NCBI RefSeq assembly: GCF_000208865.1
Contig: NC_018395.1
Span: forward strand, 2,263,920 to 2,327,919
From: Neospora caninum Liverpool
Lineage: Eukaryota; Apicomplexa; Conoidasida; Eucoccidiorida; Sarcocystidae
Direction: 5' to 3'
DNA length: 64,000 nucleotides
Shown: positions 54,332 to 64,000 of the stretch, piece after piece
Position numbering within the stretch: the stretch's first letter is position 1
Layout: every line of letters starts with the position of its first letter
The notes under the pieces: generated by a model
What the model saw: only the letters and a program-made list of their open reading frames with translations
Told to the model about the DNA's origin: nothing
Database searches by the model: none
Translations under genes and position numbers: made by a program

Positions 54332-57300
54332 AGGAGGAAGTGCAGGACGAAGAGAGGGGAAGGCCGAGCCGAGGTCGGCCCCCGAGCCGCGGAACGGCTT
54401 CTTCTTCTCTCCGGGAGAAGAAGGAGAAACTTGAGTCGAGCAGCAGTCGCGACGAGAGCGAGAGAGAGGGAGGCGAGCAGTCTAGCGCGTCGCCCCGCTC
54501 GCGAGAAGACACGATGGCTGTCGCGGCAGACCGGTCCGCCTCGGAGCGCGGTCGCCGCGCGTCGTCCTTCTCCGCTGACGAAGACGGGAAGGGCGCGGTG
54601 TCTCAGCAGGCTTCAGATGGCGAAGAGACGCGCGAGAAAGATCGGACCTCGTCTGCTTCGGCCGGATCGCCGGACGCCGAGGCTCCAAGCACCGAGAAGG
54701 GCCAAGACGCAGGTGCGGACTCGACGCGCGACGAAGAGGCGCGGAAGGCCCGGAGGGAGCGGAAGCAAGAGAAACGGAGACAAGAGATGCTGGCAGCAGA
54801 GTCGCTGATCGAGCCGGACGGGCCCAAGCGCTACGCTTTCAGGGAGAAGAGACAGAAGCGCGAGCGTTTCGAGGCGGACATCGCAGCCAAGAAGTCGTAC
54901 ACTGCAGTCCCGACAGGGTTCCAGCTGTCGTCGCTCGAGATCTCGCCCGACCAGGTCCAGGGGCTCCAGCTCTTTGTGTACCGGAAAAAGCGGAAAGCTC
55001 GGGACGAACGAAAACTGGGCACCTCCGGAGAAGCGGGCGCCGGGGGCGGGTTCGAGAGACAGGCGAGCACGAACGGCGATGTAGGCGGCGGCTCGGGACC
55101 CAGAGGCCGTCTTGGGAGTGTCGGGACGGGGACAGGTTCCGAGGGAGGCGAAGCCGAAGGGGAAGCGCTCCCAGAGACGCTGCAGTCGGGATCCAAGAGC
55201 AGCTTTACGCTTGGCTCTTTGGATCAGTCGGGATCCAGAGACAGGAGGTACCGGAAAAAGAAACGAGGGGGGCCAGGACGCCCGCGCATCCACCCGATCC
55301 CTGCTCCCGCGGGCGGCGCGCTGAGCCACCACACGGCGCTCGGAACGAGAGTCGTGAAGAAGCTCCTGCCGAATCCGAAACTGGGGCCGAAAGGGGAAGG
55401 ACGAACGGCTTCCCAGGATCGGGTCTCCGGGCTCCGAGAGGAAACGAGCGCGTCGGGCTTGGAGGCCGACAAAGCGCCCTGCGGGAGGAAGGGAGCGGCT
55501 GAGGCGCACAAGGCGGCTGGCGACAAGAAGAAGGCCACGCTGGCGGACGGAAGTCGCGGAAGCAAACGGGCGAGCGTGGCGTCGACAGGGAAGAAACGCG
55601 ACGGGAAGACAAAGATGTCCGACGGAGGAGACGGAGACCTGGAACACGGAAGGGAAGTGGCCCCCATCAGTGAAGAGAGTGCGAGAATGATTCGCGAACA
55701 ATTCTTCCAAGACGCCGCCGCCATCGAAGAGTACCTACCTTTCGGGTAAGATGCCGACAGAAACGCGTCTCGTGCGGTGTATATACACCCGAGACACGGC
55801 CTTGTGCGTGTGTGTCCGGGTGGGTGTACCCCGAGGTCGGGGGTGTTCCTGGGAATCTTTTCACATGAGCTTCAGGTACCTTTGTGGAAGGATTCTTCTG
55901 CATGGAGTTGTGAATCCTTGACGCCATCCGATGGCGGGTGTCTGTACACTCGAGGGATCTTTGACGGTGCGGCTGTGCGTGCACATTGGTGCGGGCATGC
56001 GCCGTGCGGAGCACGTCAAGCTAAGGCGTCACTTCTTCACGTGTATTCCCTGGGGGAGTCCCACATTTTTGACAGTAGGCGGCTCACCCATGCGGTATAC
56101 GTCTTCCGGCGTGGAGCGCTTCTTCTCTCCACAGTTTCTTCCATGACACTAGAGCAACTTGGCGCATGCATTTCTTCAACTGCGTTTTGCTGGGGCGTTG
56201 CGACGCGTCCATTGCTTTCCGAGAGGGCGGTCCCAGGGACAGGTTCACTCCGATAAATGCAGGCGAGGATTTGCACCTTTATGTTCGAACTCGCTTGTGC
56301 TGGTGCGTTTTTTTGTCGGGTCTTGCGTTGCAGCCTGTACTACGGAGACAGTCTCGCAGAGGACCGCGACCTTCTGGCGAGACAGGAGGAAGCGCAAAAG
56401 GCGCGGTACTTGGAAGCCAAGAAGGCTTTCCAACGCGAAATGTTTCAGCGTCTCTTCCTGGCCTCGGCGATTCGGGAAGAAAGCGAGAAGGCGCAACAGG
56501 CGAGAAGCGAGGGGGGTCGGGAGTCCGGCACAAATGAGGCCTCCCAGTCCTCTCCGCGCGCCCTCGGTGGAGAAGTGGATCTGGAGAGGAAGAGACCCGA
56601 CGCGGCAGAATCGGAAGAAAAGGACGAGCACCGACGGAAAGGAAGCAAAGAGGAAGGAAGCGACTGCGCATCGCCTGTGAAGTCTCGGGCCAGAGAGGCG
56701 TCCCATGACGCAGAGAGAGAGAGATCGCCAGAGCGTGAGGACCGAGAGAGGTCGAAGGGGAGCAGCTCGGCTGACGAGGCGGAAGACAGCCTCGTGTCTC
56801 CGAATCGCACGCGAGAGAGAAGACGGTCGAGTGCGTCGCGTCAGTCTGTCGCGTCTGCTCTGCGTTCGCCATCTGATTCCCTGGCACAGGAAAGCCTGAC
56901 CGAGCAGCCGGTACGTTCGCCGTCGGCGTCTTCATCTCGCCGCGCGTCTCCAGGGAGGCGAGCGAAGGCGGAAGCCGATAGCGCATGCGAGGACGCCACG
57001 GCGCAGAGTGCTTCAACCCACGAGGGCGAGGCGGCGGGCCGCCCTGGCTCTGACGGCTCGAGCTCGAAGGAGACAGATTTCGCTGAAAAAGAGGGCGAAC
57101 TGGTGCAGAAGCGTGGGAGATCGAGCACCAGTGGAGGCGAGAGACCGGCACGGTGCGTCGAGTCGCAACCGCAAGACACAGACAGTCGAGCAGAAACGAA
57201 TAAGGAGAACAAGGCGGCAGGCCAGTCGCGCGCACCCTACTCTCTCATGCCTTTCCCTTCACAAGCTCCGACAGCAGAAGGTTTCTTCTCAGAAGTGCTT

Positions 57301-60300
57301 GCCCGCGAAACCTGCAAGGAAGACATCGAAACGCGACGACAGGCAACCAAGGTAAGCGTCGCCCTTTTTGATTCTTGCCACGCTGTCTCCCCGGCTTTTC
57401 CCGTCTGTGGCACACGCAGCGACTCAAGCTGCTTATCTCGCTACTCTCGCGCGCTCGGCTCTCACTCTTTGTCTTGTTCGGCCTCGCGTTCTCCGTGTAC
57501 CGCTCTTCTCGTCACTGCTTTGTCGCACCGCCTGCTGTCTCTTTGCGGTCTCTGCAGTCGCTCCAGGCTTCCGCGGCGAGTCTCATGCGAGCTGTGACTC
57601 ACCTTGCGGAGTCGCGGCCGTTCGTCAGCCGCCTCGGCGCCTCGGCCGTAGCCTTCTCGGGACCGACGGGGAGGCAGAAACAGGCAAGGGGAGAAGACGC
57701 GTCATGCCCGTCAGGAGACTCGCGTTCGGTCTGCCCCGGCGGCCGGCCTCTCGGGGCGCGCCTCTCGTCGGCCCTCTTGAGAGCTGTGCAAGAAGAAGCC
57801 GAAAGCATGGAGCCGGCAATGTTCGCCGTAGCCTCGTCGCTCTCGCACCTACTTCGCGCCTACCCTCCCTCGATTCTGTACGAGGACTTGCCGCCTCGGT
57901 TGCAGCTCTCGCCTGCGGCTGTGGCGTCGCTAGCCAGAGAGGACGGAGACACACAGGAAGGGACGCATGCAAAGGAACGTGCAGCGAAGCCGGAGGAAGA
58001 CGCGGGCGTCTCTGCTCCCGGCGAGAAGGGCGCGAGAGTGAAAGAAACTGACACTCAGAAAGACGAGGAAGGGAAGCCTCGAGATCGCAAATCTGTGCGT
58101 CCAGTCGGTTCGGAATCTGCGCGAGGGACGACAAGCACGAATCAGGCGTCAGGGGTTGAAAAGGAGGGAGATGCTCGAGAGGAAAAGGCCCACGTAACTG
58201 CGGCGCAGGCGCCTCGCGGGCCACTGGCGGACGCTCCGCGACGGAGATTCGCGTCCGAGAAGCGCCTCTGCTTCAACTCGTTGACTTTCGCGCACGCGCC
58301 GCTGAGGCACTTCCGGTGCTGGGCCTCGCCTCCGGGCCCGCTGGGGCTGTTTCCGCCGTCCCGGCCTGTCTCCTGGCGCCGCGTCAGGGCGCTGCTGCGG
58401 GCTGCGGGGACACGGCGCCTCGCGCGGCTCCACGCTGAGAGCCAGCAGCAGGGCGTTTTCTATGCGCCTCCGTCGGGAGAGTGGGAGGCTCTGAGCGTGA
58501 TTCACCCAGTCTTTTGGGGCACCAGGGGCGAGGGCCGCAAACGCGCCGGCCTGCTCTTCAGCGCAGAGGACGAGGAGACGGACTCCTGTGACTGCTCCGA
58601 GGAAGAAGGCCGCGGAGCGAAGGACGTCGGAGCTTCTTCGTCGAAGAAGAAAACCCCCGGGAAGGGCCCTGCCAGTCCCGGGGCTGTGTCCGACCCTTCG
58701 GAATCAGCCGTCGCGTCACCCCTTGCTGCCTTGGCCTCCGGGGGATCTTCCGGAGGCGGCGGCCTCGGCTCCGTCAAGGAAGGGACGTCTCTCGAATCTG
58801 CGGCCTTACCTTCGCTCTCGCACGCGTCGACTGTTTCGGCTTCGGGCTCCAGCGGTCCGAGTGGCGGCGTAAGCACGCCGTCGACAACTGCCTCTGGAGC
58901 CGCGAAGGCGATTCCTGCCTTGCCGGCGTCGTTGCCTGCGGGCGCCTGTCAGCCGTTTCTCGCGGCGCGCGCGACTCTCCAGGCGCGCCAGGAAGAGAAG
59001 CGCCTGGCCTTGCCGCCCCCGTTGCCCCTGCGTCCCCACTGTCTGTCGGCCGACCTCGAGGCGATCGAGAAGGCCCTTTGGAGCCCAGCCGGCGGCTGCC
59101 ACGTTGTCAGCTCCGGGGAGCGCCACTGGCGCCGCGTCGACCGCGTCCTCAACGCCTTCCACTTCTCGCAGGTCGCCCAGGCGAAGGCGTCTCCGTCCGG
59201 GAAGGGCGAGGACAGGCGCGAGGCGAAGGACGACGAGATGGCCTTTGACGCAAGCGTCTTGCCCGGGAACTTCAAAACCCTCCTGGAGCCGCTCCACTTC
59301 TTCCCGTCCGAGCAAGACCTCGAAACCCAAGCCCAGCTCCTAGATCAAGCTCGCGCCCTGGGATCCGCGCTCGCATCGCAGTCCGCGGGAACCAAGAGCC
59401 TTAAGGCGGGCGCTGGGGACGGAGCCCACGGCAAAGCGGGGAGCAAGGCCTCGCCCCAGGGCGGGCCCCACACGGGCGGCGCCGCGAGCCGCGGGGGCGG
59501 CCTGCAGGGGTCGCCGACGAGCGCGTCGGGGGACAGCACCGGGAAGGCGAGATCGAAGAAGCGACCGGGGACGGCCGACGCGTTTGGACCCGCCGTGAGC
59601 GCAGAAGAGCGGAAGAGCGAGGACCGACGGACGTCACCAGGAGCCTTTTCGGGCCCCTTCGCGTCGGGCGCGGGGGACGGGGAGAAAGGGCGGAAAGAGG
59701 CCAGCGTCGGAGGCGGCGAGAAGACCACCCTGATGTGCTCTGCCGCGAGTCTCAAGAAGCTGCACACTGACGCCGCCAACAATCCAGAAGTCGAGGCAGA
59801 CATTCGCCAACTGCTCCTGTGGCGGTGGCGAAAGGAGGGCGCGTCGCCAGGTCCCGCGTTCGGTCCCGTCGCGGTCGCGACTGCGCCCGACGAGGGCCCG
59901 GGCACCGGAGACGAGGAGACACCTGACGCGCAGGAGGGGAAGGAGAGAAGTCTCGAAGGCGAGGAAGAGCCCGACGCCGATCGCGAGAACGGGGATGTGG
60001 AGGGGCGAGCCGCGGAGACACACGCAAAAAGCGACTCTGGGAAGAAGCGGCCTCTTCCGGGCGACGCCGACAGAAAGGAGGAACGAGACGGCCTGCGAGA
60101 AGACGAGAGTGGAAAGCGAAGAAAACACGAAGAGGAGAAGAGAGACGGAAAACGCCTCGCAGCGCAGACTGGGCGAGCGAGTACGAGACAAGCCGGAACC
60201 GACTTCGGCGACAACGAAGGCGACGTAAGGACTCCACAGATCGGAGAACTCACTGTTGGAGAAGAAATCGCCCAAGACTCTCGGAAGCCTGCGCGCTGAG

Positions 60301-61960
60301 CCTTCGCAAGCGCCGCATACGGCTGAGGAGACACAGGCTCCCTCCGTTCGATCGCTTAACACGTATCGGGGGCATGGAGGCATGTCTTTTGCACCGATTC
60401 ATACTCTCTCGTATGTCCCGTTCATGATTACAAGCACGCAGAAACCGACATGTTTACATACCACATCTAACACCTACTTACACGGTAGAATCGTAGATGT
60501 ATAGGCGTGTATATAACATGCGTGGGTGGAGGTATGTGCATGGCATGTTGTCGATTTGGTGTATGCTGAGTGTGCCAGAGAGTACGCTGAATACAATCGG
60601 ATTCTCCGTTTTTCGTTGCCACTCGTCGCCGGCTGGGGGCGCAGTCCTGCGCTTTTTGGCGGGTGCACGTTTTAAAGGAGACACCTGGCGATTCTGTCCT
60701 TTTCCTTGTTCTCCTCTTCTACAGGAAACTCCCACGAGTCTGTCTGCCGCGACGACCGTTGCGCCTGGCTCGACTGTGGGGACGGCGTCGATGGAGCTCG
60801 AGGGCGAGAAGGTTCTCGGAAGAGACAAGCCCGCGGGGGCCGGGCAAGGCGACGCCCGACCTCGGAGGAATGCGGCGCGCAGTCGCCTTGCCGACGTCCT
60901 GACAGCAGTCAAAGGAGGTGAGCCGCAAACCCGACAGACTGCGACAAGTCGGCGGGTGTCTTACCTTGTCTCTCGTCTATGCGGAAGACCGCATAACTCG
61001 CCCTTTAGCGAAAAAGCACGTATCGATTTCGATACATTTGCAGGCATTCATTGCTTCACAGAGGGACAAGTGGAGAGGAACAGGAGGACCACGCGGACAA
61101 ATATATATATATATATATATATATGCATGAACCCCATGTATGTATATATATATATATATATATATTACGTATCGCTGTTGATGTGCGTCCTTACTACGTC
61201 TGCGTTCGTGATTCGCTCTGTCCAGATCTCTCGGTTTGTATTTACATTGATGTGTTTGTATCTGTGTACGTGAAGGGGTAGAAGGGGAGCAGACTGGGCA
61301 CCGCTGCCCCAGGTGTTCAGTGGTCAGTCATTTTTAAGGTCGCAGCCACGCGCGAGGGTTGGCACGGTGGCTTCGTGGCTGTCCTTTTCTTTCCCTAGTT
61401 CTCTTCTGTTGCATTTTCTTGGTGGGCTGTCTCTCTTCGTCTCTTTTTGCGCAGGCAATCACGCTGGACTCTCGGGCGCAGAGACTGGCCAAGCAGGCAC
61501 TCCGTCGTCCTCGGCGCCCGGAGCGTCCTCCCCGCCCGCCCCGAGTGTGTCGTCTGCGTCTCTGCCTTCTGCTCTTTCCGCATCTCCCGCACTGTCTCCG
61601 AGCACCTCCGCGAGTGCTTCTTGGGGCCAGTCTCCTTTTTCGAAGGCTCAGGGCACTGTCTCCTCGCTGGGGTCCTCGTCGCCTGGAGCATTGGGCGCCG
61701 CGGGCGAGAGCGCGGCCGCGGTCGCCCTGGCGGGCGTTGCGCCGGGGGCTCCACCGTTGAAGTGTCTCCTCCGTCTCCTGCGGCACTACCCGCTGAGCGT
61801 CCTGGCGCAGCGGCTGGGAGTTCACAGGAGCACAGTCGCGCGGTGGGCGAAGATGTGGACGAGACAGCAGATCGAGGAGGAAGGCGACGATGACGAAGAC
61901 GAGGGCGATGCTCCAGTTGCGTCTTCGGCCTCCTCCGTGAGAGGCCATGCCGATTTGTGA
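54328..61960 (+). CDS. Large low-complexity protein with AT-hook-like motif and C-terminal helix-turn-helix
   Basis: Exons 54328-55745, 56334-57351, 57558-60224, 60725-60917 and 61455-61960 have GT-AG introns and consistent phases, giving 1933 residues. The first 300 residues are charged and Ser-rich. About 311-325, RGGPGRPRIHP in a Lys/Arg-rich context resembles an AT-hook. The exon 1-2 join gives EEYLPFG then LYYGDSL and a charged helix. A more ordered block at about 1040-1140 contains RVRALLRAAG and HPVFWGTRG; another near 1330-1420 has FHFSQVAQ and FKTLLEPLHFF. Near 1866-1902, LLRHYPLSVLAQRLGVHRST then VARWAKMW is a convincing helix-turn-helix. A similar piece, LLRAYPPSILYEDL, occurs near 905-940. 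These features suggest a nuclear, possibly DNA-bound protein, but I do not recognise a named family. A uORF overlaps the start. Confidence 0.78.
61101..61165. repeat. Two (TA)n tracts in intron 4 of the helix-turn-helix gene
   Basis: TA tracts at about 61101-61124 and 61143-61165 lie in the intron 60918-61454. They are the first such tracts after the 45 kb stretch without any. Confidence 0.9.
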
Positions 61961-64000
61961 CGGAAGCAAAGGGACGAACAGGAGAGGAGCCGCTGCGTGA
62001 GGAGAGGGGGTTTTGCGAAGAAGGCGGAAAGAGGCGGCAGGGTTTTCTGCCATGCTGGTGGTGCCTCTGTTGTCAGGAAATGCGAAGTCGAACGAAGCAG
62101 AAAGAAAGCCGCTTTCTTTCTTCCGGCGAGGTTTAGAGAAGGCATAATGTGTGGGTTGCATCGACGACGTCTGCGAGAAAAAAACAGAGGGCGGGCGAGA
62201 GGTGGAGGAAAGGTGCACACTGGCGGGGCTTCTTTTTTTGGAAAGACGAGGGGAACACGTCTCTGCGTCGTTGGAAGGCGAAGGCACAGGGAACGGGCGT
62301 GTGAAGCTGTTGGGGACGAGGTCACCGACCGCAGAGAAATCAAGAGGTAACTGGAGAAGAGGAGGAATCCACGCCATGTGCGTTTGGAGAGGGAGAGCAA
62401 AGTGGGGAGGGAGAAACGCGAATCAGCCACGAAGTCAGGAGGAAAGTTGTCGCGTCTGCTGAAACTCCACGCGGCTGCCTTTCCGCCGTTTCTCATGCTT
62501 TTCTCTGCGTCTGCGGGGTTCAGTGGGCGACGCCATCTCACGCAGAGAGCACTGGAAAGCGAATGAGAAGGACGGGCAAGAGGAGGGATTTGGTTTACCG
62601 TGTGGACGCGGTTCGAGGACAGAGACGCAAAAACAGGCGAACTCGTAAATTGCAAGACACAACAAAGACGCTGTCAAGATTCGTGCGAGTTCACATGCGA
62701 GGGCGATTTCTCTTTTTTCATGCGCGGCACTTCTCACGCATCTCTCTCGCTGTCGAGGGTATATGCAGCCCGGCACCGGTCTCAGTGCACATGTACAGCC
62801 CAGGGGCCTGGCCCTATTTAAGGGTATTAAGACAGTCTGGGAAGAACTTGAAGGCTGTCTTTTCATTGTTTCGGAGCGGAGGCGCTGCCGGCCCTCTCTG
62901 CCACGAAAAGCCCCGTTTGCTCGCGCACATCCCATGATGTATTCGAGTCCGAATGCGTAGAGACTGACGGGTCTCTGATGCACTGTATGTGCACCCGAGT
63001 CGTGTGTGAAGTTCTTGCGCTGGTCCATGGCGACACAGAAGGACTGAGTGGGTTTTTTGTCCCTTTCTACATGGCTTCGTGTCGTCGGTTTCCTAGGCTC
63101 GGTTGCCGTATCGTTTCTTGCGCTGACTGGTGGCTTTTTTTCTTGCCCGATTTCTCGCCTTTTAAAATGTTTCTCTCGACTGTATACCTAAAGCCACGCA
63201 TGCCGTGGATTTTTTCCCCAGCAAAGGCCAGCCGGGAAACTCTTCTTCCCGTTCATCAAAGCACGTGGCGATCGGACGCAGGTCCGCACAATGCCTCTCT
63301 TTCCTCCTCTCTTCTCTCGTCTCTTCTGCGCTGTCCGGTCTTCCAGCTCTGTCGGTGGTTGCTACCTTGATATGCGTCTTTGCGGCGTTGTGTCTCATTT
63401 TTCTCTCGTCTCCCGTATTTGTCTCTTCATATCGGCTGGTTCACAACAAAAATGAATGGTGCTTCCGCGGCTGTTTGGGGTAAAGCCTGCTCTTTGCGCG
63501 AACGTGGAAGGCTCACCCGGTCCAGCGCTCGCCAGCGTGTGCCGCTGTGGGAAGTGGCGGGGAGAGTGCACCTCGTCAATGTGTTCTTCCTGTGAAAGCC
63601 CCACGGATTTTGACTCTTTCGTTCCTTTTTAAACGGAGAAAGCTGTCACTGGGCATGCTGCGGATTCCTGGAAAACGCGCCAAACACCCTAGATATGTCT
63701 TGTCACTGCAGAACAGAACCAGAGGATAATGTTTTGCTGGCGCACACTGTCGAAACCTTTGTCGGAAACATTCGCGGCCAGTTCCTTACACAGACTGGAG
63801 CAGGAAGATTCCACAAGATATATATGCAGATATATATATATATATATATATAGTTTTCGGCAGTGAAGTGAAGGGTGAATGGTTTTCCACAGCCACGCTG
63901 ACACGGAGGTCCCCTCACACTCTCCGTGCCACCTAGCACATGTCAAATGTTTCTTTGTGCATGCGTTATATCCGGGTATCGCTTTTCCTAGTTCTCGACG
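61961..64000. other. 3' flank of the helix-turn-helix gene
   Basis: No coding exon is supported in the last 2 kb. The part after 61960 should contain the 3' UTR. Open frames on the minus strand (for example 62655-61822) overlap the last exon and have no recognisable content. Confidence 0.5.
63830..63852. repeat. (TA)n microsatellite
   Basis: A TA tract of about 23 bases lies near the right edge, in noncoding sequence. Confidence 0.9.

Overview
The window is nuclear DNA of a coccidian apicomplexan, most likely the Toxoplasma/Hammondia/Neospora group (Sarcocystidae). The evidence is: genes with several introns and GC-rich third codon positions, (TA)n microsatellites in introns and gaps, TGCATGC promoter words, and a very large gene with several plant-like AP2 domains. 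From memory, unchecked, the order IMPDH - AP2 factor - nucleoside transporter matches T. gondii chromosome VIII. The species cannot be settled from the window alone.

Layout: 1-4.4 kb has no supported gene. 4.4-8.3 kb (minus) is a five-exon prohibitin-2. 9.9-15.2 kb (plus) is a nine-exon IMP dehydrogenase. 17.6-25.6 kb (minus) is one open frame of 2675 codons with an N-terminal ACDC-like domain and about eight AP2-like domains. 31.4-33.4 kb (plus) is a two-exon equilibrative nucleoside transporter. 37.2-38.5 kb (minus) is a three-exon trimeric-type dUTPase. 41.2-50.1 kb (plus) is an eleven-exon gene for a conserved protein with helical segments, repeated T-F-x-P motifs and a possible beta-grasp-like domain. 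54.3-62.0 kb (plus) is a five-exon gene for a 1933-residue, probably nuclear, protein with an AT-hook-like motif and a C-terminal helix-turn-helix. Gene pairs alternate between divergent (PHB2/IMPDH, AP2/ENT, dUTPase/T-F-x-P gene) and convergent; the last two genes are in tandem.

Three of the seven genes act on nucleotides. The transporter imports preformed purine nucleosides, IMPDH makes XMP from IMP for guanine nucleotides, and dUTPase removes dUTP. The AP2 factor lies between the first two and faces the transporter across a 5.8 kb shared upstream region.

The most unusual items are the eight-unit AP2 protein, two GC-AG introns in IMPDH together with an 84-residue insert in its flap, short upstream reading frames before the transporter and the helix-turn-helix gene, and a compositional block at about 27.6-51.9 kb that lacks the (TA)n tracts and GA/CT runs of both flanks. 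Exon joins were chosen from splice sites, reading phase and family alignment. They are firm for prohibitin, IMPDH, the transporter and dUTPase, good for the helix-turn-helix gene, and partly provisional for the 41-50 kb gene.
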